Assembly (NCBI GenBank): GCA_013176395.1
Contig: JABMLP010000001.1
Location: 1,550,001-1,614,000 of the forward strand
Source: Venturia oleaginea
Taxonomy: Eukaryota > Ascomycota > Dothideomycetes > Venturiales > Venturiaceae
DNA length: 64,000 bases
Reading direction: 5' to 3'
The notes under the pieces were generated by a model. That model was not told the origin of the DNA and ran no database searches. It saw nothing but the letters and a program-made list of their open reading frames with translations. Both the position numbers and the translations under genes were made by a program. Each line of letters starts with the position of its first letter. The stretch's first letter is position 1. This document shows, piece after piece, positions 56,754 to 64,000 of this stretch.

Positions 56754-58398
56754 TGGAGCGCTGCTTACATGGGTTCGAGAGGCATGAAGGTGCCTTTCGA
56801 CAGAAAATAGTAGATTTATACCACTTGCAAACAGATTTATTAAACATGTCGGCTTGCAATGACTTCACTGCGATTTTTCCCTCTTAGCGCAGAAAGGGCT
56901 CGCTCGCATGGACTTGGGAAAAATTTCGAATAGCACTGAGGGCAGCATGTAAACACAGCGACCTGAAAAAAAAAGATTTGATTGACATTGATATCAACGC
57001 AGAGGTAAGGCTATTAGTCGCTGTTCACAATCGGGCAGTAGTTCCTGTAACAGTTTAACAGCATCGAGCGAGCCAATGTGCCGAAACAGAAACGAAGGTA
57101 CTCGTAGGGCAGCCGGAATAAGTAGAGCACTAGCATCGAAACGGCGATCCAAGATGTCAATTAAAGGCGTTTGTTTTGACTGTAAAAATCGAAGCGGCCG
57201 TCGCCTATTTGCGAACTAAGTAGCGGCAGTTCCCATTGCCCAACTCTATAAAGCGCGGGTCTTCCAAATATGAATTGAGCTATGGCACGTCGTTTGGGCA
57301 TCACAGCTCGTCCCGACGGAGTCAGTATCTGTACGAGCTTATACAAAGTTTACAAATAAAAATCGACAAAACCCGAATTTAGCTGTTGTTAGATAGTGTC
57401 AAGCAGCAAGTCAGCTCGCCAAACTCCATATGGTTCTATAGCAGTGACTGTAATTCTGCTCCTATAATTTTTTGGAAACGCACACTTTGCCGTTGTAAGC
57501 TCTTCTATCTCGGTGTCGATATGGATTCTCAGAGATTCCAGAAACGCTGTAGTCAAAGGGTGTTGAATGTGTCACGGACTCGATCGCTCTCTATCGGCCC
57601 CCAACAGCTGGGTTACAGAAATATTGGCGATACTACTTTGCTTGCGAACCAAGTCCAGCTGATAAGCACGTGGCTTCGAATCTCGAAAAGTGTCTTCGCG
57701 CCCGAATGAGAACCCATTTAATTTCGAGTAGAATCGTAGGGAAAACACACGAACCGACTCTAGGGCCGACATGTATTCCGAATGAGATCCGTGAGATAAC
57801 CTTGAAGTGCCGTTAGTTCGTCAATCCATAGTCGCCATAAGTTAAATCACTTCCATGTGACACTTTCAATTCGAAATCGATATTTCTAAATTTCTGACAG
57901 CCAGATGTTGGAGACTTCCAAAAACCTGGCCGTCTCGAACTTCAAATCGAAGATTGATGATTTTCGTTAACCGTCCGAAGGTAGGATTGTAGAGGCCGTT
58001 GTGAGCAAGATTGCTGGTAGAGACCGGTCTTTCTGAACCATGGGTTCGACGGCAAGTGACAACATTTTAGTTTTCGACCGGAGCAAGATACACTTGCTGT
58101 AAGTTGGTGCCGATAAGAAAGGAACTCGACGTCTTTGTGTCCTCGCCCTCAAAAACCACGCATCTCTTGCCACAACCCCATCATCTGCACACTTAATATG
58201 AGACCTAGACAGCCATTGCTTGGGACCAGATAGCCTCATAAGGTGTGCGACTATTGCCCTCGTTATGACTTGTATCGACTAATCTTGCTTCCCTCCATCA
58301 GACACGCATTCTGGCGGCCACGGTCTCTCTCTTTTCTGCACGATGTTTCGGTCCCGTTGCCTGGTTGAACGGTATGGGCGGCCTTGAGGCTTCCATTG
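56754..58398. other. no supportable gene
   Basis: Short overlapping frames (for example 57386-57709 plus, 57572-57772 minus, 57967-58239 minus) show no motif or exon series. No further carboxylesterase sequence was found upstream of the fragment. Confidence 0.5.
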
Positions 58399-58533
58399 AT
58401 GGCGCCGAAGCAAGGCACCATTTTCAAAAGAAAGGGCGGTGGCAACGGGAAAAAAAGTGGTGCATCTACTAATGGAGTCAATGATGGAAGCGCGACGTTT
58501 GTGATGGATGACGGTGAAAGGGTTGAGGATTGA
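58399..58533 (+). CDS. candidate 44-residue basic/acidic micro-protein
   Basis: An ATG at 58399 opens MAPKQGTIFKRKGGGNGKKS, followed by an acidic end (FVMDDGERVED) and TGA at 58531-58533. The charge-segregated composition and absence of rare codons are protein-like, but the length is too short for confidence. It may be an upstream frame or exon belonging to the long leader of the SET gene that follows, or chance. Confidence 0.22.
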   Translation: MAPKQGTIFKRKGGGNGKKSGASTNGVNDGSATFVMDDGERVED

Positions 58534-59152
58534 ATGTTTGGTCTTGGAAGAGGTACGGGCCTATATTCTAGGTCTGGTTGGGCGAGAGACGCTAGAGCTA
58601 AACGAGGGCTCTCACACTCTGTCTGTCTCCTCCACCCAGCTCCTTCACGATCCCCCTCTCAGTCCACCACCACGTCGCGACCTCAGGATTCTCACTTCAT
58701 TGTCATCGTCAAGCCGCGCTTTTCGTTCTGACATCCATATTGCCACACTTCACCCGCCTTGCAGCCCAGGCATACCTCCCCCTCTCCCTCGGCCAATCCC
58801 TAATTCGATCCCGCTGCCAGCCATCACGTCCTCTCACTCCCTCTGTGATGTGGTGTGTAGACAGACACGGATCACATCGAAATACCCCTCACCAACCCTT
58901 GCGCTCGCCGACTGACGCTCGTTGAGCGACTTCGCCTGTCAGGACTCACCAAGCTACGCCCCTAGACACACATACCACTCCGCCTCGGATACCGGCCACA
59001 CCTCGCCCAGTTGCATCCGTGTGCTCTCTACACCATCTCGTTCCTGGCCTCAAGCAATACCTTGGATGTTGTCGTCGATATGCGACACAGAAGGGACTAA
59101 ATTGATCACGACCTCCTCATTGACATCCACCCTCCGCCTCATCGATCGGATT
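58534..59152 (+). other. 5' leader/promoter of the SET3-like gene
   Basis: C and T-rich sequence with long runs of CTC/TCC, typical of fungal promoters and leaders. The SET3 frame is open upstream of the chosen ATG back to about 58922 and has an earlier ATG at 59069. Confidence 0.5.
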
Positions 59153-62100
59153 ATGACAGAAGTAGCGGCTGTCCACTCTCCTGCTGACTTCCAGCATGGC
59201 CGCGCTGTGTCCCCTGCCTACGCCCAACCGTCTCGCTCCAATGCCACCGCCTACTCCCCGTCGCTCGAGGACGCTCCTGCCGACGACGACTCCTCCACGA
59301 TAAGGTGTGGCTGCGGAAGCAATCAGGACGACGGGAATACAGTTCTCTGCGAAGAATGTAATACCTGGCAGCATATACGGTGCTACTATCCTACACTCCT
59401 TGTTCCGGAACTTCATGTCTGCGATATATGCAACCCACGAACTGTCGACAAAAAGGGCGCTGCCGAGCGCCAACGACAAGCACGGATAACGCAACAAGCA
59501 GCTGGTGGAAAGATCAAGAAACCACCAGCGAAGAGCCACAAAAAGAAGATACGAGATCCTAATCAGGCCGCCCAAACGAATGGTTGGGCCGAGCAGAACC
59601 CCGTTGCTGAACGATCAAGTACCCAAGAACAGCCTCCGACGAAGCGAGCGAAGACCAGCCATCGAAGCTCTTCATCGACAAGCGCGTTGGTCAATTCAGC
59701 GCCTGGTCAATACCGAAAACGAGCCACTTCGACTGCCCATGGCGCACAAAGTCCAGCCAAATCAAATCGATCTCCTACACCTGCGGATTATGCAGGTGAA
59801 ATCTACTCTAGCGAGTTCATGCACATTTCCCAAACGAGCAGCGATTACGTTCTGACAAGCACGAACTCATATGCCAGCCTGGACGTTTCCAACGATCTGC
59901 ACACATGGCTGAATGATGGAGTAGCTTTGCAAGAAGTTGCACCTGGACTCACGCAACATGCAATCTTTTCACGGTGGGATAGAGATATGGAAGAGCTCAA
60001 GCACACAGCGCCCGCAATGAACCATTGCAGGCGCATAGATGACCAAGTCACCATCAACGGACAGCATCCCATACACAACTGGTGGGTGGTAAATGAACTT
60101 TGCGACCCTCAGAAGTTTCTTGGTGAGCTCAATGGTCATGTTGGCAGACAGTATGATTACAAGAATGACCCACGCAACCGATGGAATGAAATACGACATC
60201 CCGAACCGTTCGTCTTTTTCCTCGACAAACTCCCAATCTACATCGACTGCAGAGAGGAAGGTAATCCAATGCGATACGTGCGGCGCAGTTGTCGGCCCAA
60301 CGCCAAAATCCAGATTATTCTGCACAACAACGATTTCCACTTCTGTTTTGTTTCGATGGAGCAAATCGGCCCAAATGAAGAGATCACTCTACCATGGTCG
60401 GTACGGGGGAAAGAATGGGAGACAATATGTGCCCTCAACAACGGGCAACCTGTCTCGCGCACAGACGAGATGAACACTGCTCAGTGGTTCACGCGTGTAG
60501 TTGCCGACTGTGGAGGCTGCGCGTGTGCCCAAACACCGAACCCTTGCGCAATGGCCAAGTTCGATAGACGGAACCCTCCGCCCCCAGCAACGAACGGATA
60601 CCCACTGAAGCCTGGAAAGCAGCGGAAATCCAAAAAAGGGGCTGCTGCACAAATCTCGCCGCTCAGCACCGGTCGTGCGACAAACAGCCGGGCAAACAGT
60701 GAAGCCGTCAATCGCAATGATAACGAGGATGATGATGACAGTCAATCTATGTCGAATTCGTCGCGAAGCAAGCCTCCGAGTCGAGACATTACCCCCAACA
60801 CCAACGATGCGACAGGACTGGGCGTGGGTATGGAGTTATCAGATCGAGAAAGGCGCAAATTGTTGCAGCAAGAAAGGTTGTTTGAAAAGATGGAGGAGAA
60901 AGGCGGGAAGAAGAAGAGAAACAGCGCCGGATCGGCCCTGAATACGCCCAGCCTTTCTGTCTCAGTAAGGCCACGACGCACAGATATTCCTTGCAGCGGG
61001 GCTAACTCCTCCAACCAGAAACAACTCGGATATCCAGACTCCATCAATCCCTCTCCAACATCTGCCACGAGCAATCCGCGGCCGCGAACAAATGGCACTG
61101 GTCAGAGAATGCTTGTCAACGGTGCCGCCGCTGTGCCTCGCAAGCGTCCGGCCTACAGTGATGCCTGCACCCAGACCGAGGCTGCAAAAGAAGAACCTCC
61201 AAACGAGATCACATTACGTCGGCGGGCGCAAGGAAGCTATGCACAACGCCTGCTCTGGCGTGTACGTGAAGAATCAAGACGACGCAAGGAGCGCAGCCTC
61301 AGCGTTGCGAGCCAGGAACAGAAGCATTCCATCAGCCCCAGAGAGTCCCTGCCCCCGCCTCCGGAATCGAAAATTGAGGTCTGTATAGCCCCAGTGGCAG
61401 TCATGGCCCCACCTCCACTTCCTGCTTCTGCTTCTGCGACGGCCGATTCTTCGACATCACCTATGATCAAGAGCTCGCGGACTATCGAGGCGAACGACCA
61501 GCCAAATGACGTTGAAATGGGGGATGATGGCACCACAAAGAATGTAGAGATGAAAGATGTTGACGACAAGCCCAAGGACGTAGATGAGAGCATGGCGGCC
61601 GCCGACGCAGCAGGGGCACATTCTGAAGCAGATGCAGATGTGGACGCCGAAGCCGACTCTGCGCCTCCGACTCCTGTCAAGAATGAGACACATGCATCCC
61701 CGTCGTCCAGTCCTGTGGAGAGAAGCGCTGAGTTTATACGGCCGCCTGATCCACCTCTCCGTCGAACTCCAAGCAAGCCTCCGACAGACCGCCAAACTGC
61801 CTTTCACGTTACACTTCCGCCTGTTCCATCATTCTCAACTCCATCACAAACAGAAATAACACCGACACCTGGCGTCAGTGCCATGTCTGTGTCCGGTGCT
61901 CCGATAGCCCAATCGCCATCCTCACTCCAGCCGCAGACTTTCTCGCCTTCGGTGCATAACTCGCTGGGACCCAGTCCCGCAAAGAAGAAGCTCAGTTTGA
62001 GTGATTATACCAAAAGAAAGAGTCAGGGCGCCGCGCAGGCGACGGCGATCATGCCCTCATCATCGACAACACCAGCCTCAGCGCTGGCCAATGCGACGAC

Positions 62101-62251
62101 AGCACCTACCAGTGCTTCCACAAGTCCGACGGAAGAAAAGAAGGCGCCCATTCTGCAGCAGACAAGCTCTTCAGTCCTCGAGGAGGTTGATATGCCCCTG
62201 GTACCTATACGGCCTGCTGACGAAGATGTGACTGTTCCTCCGCACTCATGA
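59153..62251 (+). CDS. SET3: Set3-type PHD and SET domain chromatin regulator
   Basis: A core subunit of the Set3 histone-deacetylase complex, which in yeast binds H3K4-methylated nucleosomes and represses transcription. A single exon of 1032 residues from ATG 59153 (A at -3); ATG 59069 would add 28. The PHD finger lies at about 51-94 (CGCGSNQDDGNTVLCEECN, then WQHIRC and CDIC). The SET domain lies at about 265-416, including YVRRSCRPNAKIQIILHNN and GPNEEITLPW. Cysteines follow near 453-467 (CGGCACAQTPNPC). The usual NHS-type cofactor residues of active SET enzymes are replaced (RRSC), as expected for Set3, which is thought to lack methyltransferase activity. The C-terminal half is long, disordered and Pro/Ser/Lys-rich. 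It is likely nuclear. Confidence 0.93.
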   Translation: MTEVAAVHSPADFQHGRAVSPAYAQPSRSNATAYSPSLEDAPADDDSSTIRCGCGSNQDDGNTVLCEECNTWQHIRCYYPTLLVPELHVCDICNPRTVDKKGAAERQRQARITQQAAGGKIKKPPAKSHKKKIRDPNQAAQTNGWAEQNPVAERSSTQEQPPTKRAKTSHRSSSSTSALVNSAPGQYRKRATSTAHGAQSPAKSNRSPTPADYAGEIYSSEFMHISQTSSDYVLTSTNSYASLDVSNDLHTWLNDGVALQEVAPGLTQHAIFSRWDRDMEELKHTAPAMNHCRRIDDQVTINGQHPIHNWWVVNELCDPQKFLGELNGHVGRQYDYKNDPRNRWNEIRHPEPFVFFLDKLPIYIDCREEGNPMRYVRRSCRPNAKIQIILHNNDFHFCFVSMEQIGPNEEITLPWSVRGKEWETICALNNGQPVSRTDEMNTAQWFTRVVADCGGCACAQTPNPCAMAKFDRRNPPPPATNGYPLKPGKQRKSKKGAAAQISPLSTGRATNSRANSEAVNRNDNEDDDDSQSMSNSSRSKPPSRDITPNTNDATGLGVGMELSDRERRKLLQQERLFEKMEEKGGKKKRNSAGSALNTPSLSVSVRPRRTDIPCSGANSSNQKQLGYPDSINPSPTSATSNPRPRTNGTGQRMLVNGAAAVPRKRPAYSDACTQTEAAKEEPPNEITLRRRAQGSYAQRLLWRVREESRRRKERSLSVASQEQKHSISPRESLPPPPESKIEVCIAPVAVMAPPPLPASASATADSSTSPMIKSSRTIEANDQPNDVEMGDDGTTKNVEMKDVDDKPKDVDESMAAADAAGAHSEADADVDAEADSAPPTPVKNETHASPSSSPVERSAEFIRPPDPPLRRTPSKPPTDRQTAFHVTLPPVPSFSTPSQTEITPTPGVSAMSVSGAPIAQSPSSLQPQTFSPSVHNSLGPSPAKKKLSLSDYTKRKSQGAAQATAIMPSSSTTPASALANATTAPTSASTSPTEEKKAPILQQTSSSVLEEVDMPLVPIRPADEDVTVPPHS

Positions 62252-64000
62252 GACAAGACGTCAATTTCCTATGTCTTCTACCATTTTTAATCGCTGTACG
62301 AATAAAATTCGAAGTCTGTTCATAAAACACGTTGCTGTTCAAAACCTGCTGCTATTCACGACTTTTGGCATTTGCCTACTTCTCATTCCCTATTTTGGTT
62401 TTATTTAAGCGGCGACGTAGATATACCTATTCTGATTTTCGGGGCGTTCTGTGTGGGAAGAAAATGGGCGGGGATGGGGGTGTTCTTGGATCTTATTAGG
62501 GATTGGTGATGACTGAGGCGGTCTTTTGCTCACTTTTTGACTTGATTGTTCGTGGAGGGTGGGCGGGATCAATGGCGCCTATCTCCATGACGCTCTTGAT
62601 GCGGATGATGTTTCACCTCTCCGTTGTTTGTATGACAGACCTGTAGGCATGGTGTCGGATGGGTAGTAGGCTAGGACAATTTTATGATTGTGGACGTCTC
62701 GTTCTTTCTCTGCCTCCATTTTCTAGCATTGTCTTTCGTCCTATCATTTGTGCTTTCTCTTGCAATCTCAACACTAGAATTGGATTAGGCTACTAAGCTG
62801 ACGAGACTGGGACGTATATTGAAGAGGAGTCGTCGTTGCCAAGCATTCATGAGGGTTCAGCTACTGGTTTGCGTGAGTTGGAACTTGTCTCGGTGCTGAA
62901 CTGAGAGCTTGGATTTTTTTTCCTTAGCAGCTGCTTAGAAATCGCCTCCTTCAAATGGTTGTACATCTTGTCGGCACGACAACAGCGATGGAGCGATGGC
63001 TCGTTCTTGAGAGGTATCTTTTTCGATGACGATATTTCGCTGAATTTGCTGTGCGGCTGAGACAGTGGAGTGTTGGGAAATCATATATATCATGTGGGTT
63101 TGGGGGATTCCCTCTTTATCCTCGTCGGACTGTTAGAAGGCTTGGCTCGGGCGGAGTACGTTTTTCAAGGAATTGCAAAGGGGATAAACACGATTCTTTT
63201 GCTAGCTGGGTAGGCTTCTGCGAGGATTTCTAAGACGAGGATGAAGGGATCTTCAATAAGTCTCCGCGCTGTATGTAGGAGTTTTGATGGTATTCTACTG
63301 TTTTGGCTGCTTGAATGTATGATATGGCTCTATATTGGGAGGTTCACGTGTCCAGCTATTGTCACTGGTCCTTTTTGGCCCGAACCTACGTGAGCTTGAA
63401 TCTGGCTATCTAGTCTTTCCTTCCCTTTCTCACAACTGTTCTCTCAAATCTTCGACTGTTTTCTCAGCATCCAGCATCTTTATTGCGATGGGCCCTTTAT
63501 CTTTGTTCAGCTCGTAGCACAGAAGCTATACATACATGGAGGAAATTCTGTCGTCCCATCATCTGGTGGAAAACTTCATGCGGTGAGGTCGCTGTTGTGG
63601 CAATTGGGAGTGCGGGTACGATACACAGAAATCATGAATAGCTCATTAAGATCTGCTTTCGTACCAAGATGTTTATGAGAGGACGGAGAAAGTAGAAGGC
63701 TGAATGTCAAGTACTAAAAATCTATGCACACAGAGTTAGCTTTACTGGCCTCCGAATTCATTTGGCTTCGACCTTTCAAAATCAAGGTAAGCGTAGAATT
63801 TAAATATTATAACATATCAACTACTGACTCGTGGTTCACCGCGAACGCAATTGGTCTTCAAGCCTGGGCGGTTTTTTAATTGGGACGCTTCGACGTGATT
63901 AATGCTCTACTACTATGTAGAGTGTCAAGGCCTCAGCCGTGGGGGAGAAACGCTACCGATGATCAGGGGGGGCAAGCGACAAGTGTCTACACAGTAGTCA
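62252..64000. other. 3' region of SET3-like gene and intergenic
   Basis: Non-coding by eye. AATAAA occurs shortly after the stop (near 62302), a plausible polyadenylation signal. Short frames at 63051-63233 and 63335-63517 have no motif. Confidence 0.6.

Noticed and set aside
61237..61776. 179-codon minus-strand open frame
   Set aside because: Antisense to the low-complexity C-terminal half of the SET3-like gene.

Overview
The window looks like nuclear DNA of a filamentous ascomycete (Pezizomycotina; a dothideomycete-type genome is a guess). The reasons are short introns of about 45-80 bp with GTATGT/GTGAGT donors and CTAAC/CTGAC branch sites, a fungal chitin synthase, a fungal coatomer beta' subunit, an MSB2-type signalling mucin, a Set3-type PHD-SET protein, a secreted tannase/feruloyl esterase and a fungal Ty1/copia element. 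No bacterial operons, tRNA, rRNA or CRISPR arrays were seen.

Layout. 1-6.3 kb is gene-poor, with two or three small decayed or doubtful genes; the best is a three-exon, about 140-residue gene on the minus strand at 5466-6012. A defective copia retrotransposon occupies 6364-12101. It has a second, related solo LTR nested in its left LTR, a half-tRNA-type primer site, a stop between gag and pol, and a missing reverse-transcriptase core. 12.1-20.2 kb is a decayed, repeat-bearing stretch: degenerate multi-exon coding remnants, a 135-bp tandem duplication and a 480-bp set of short repeats. From 20.2 kb typical genes begin: a secreted GPI-anchor-type protein (-), chitin synthase (+), coatomer beta' subunit (-, 14 exons fully resolved), MSB2-like mucin (-), tannase/feruloyl esterase (-), a conserved-looking coiled-coil protein (+) and SET3 (+).

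Between these housekeeping genes lie two pockets of a lineage-specific BTB/POZ family whose members carry an N-terminal BTB domain and a C-terminal CxxC (zinc-ribbon-like) region. Pocket 1 (26.9-30.9 kb) holds copies A and B on plus and a fragment G on minus. Pocket 2 (44.0-49.7 kb) holds C, D and E on minus and F on plus. Only D (45970-46961) reads through. The others carry in-frame stops, frameshifts, a lost splice donor or truncation. This birth-and-death BTB cluster is the most distinctive system in the window.

Chitin synthase, the MSB2 mucin and the GPI-type protein all act at the cell wall or surface, and coatomer beta' serves the secretory route. They share a theme but are interleaved with unrelated loci, so no biosynthetic gene cluster is claimed. 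All family names come from recognising motifs by eye; no database search was run.
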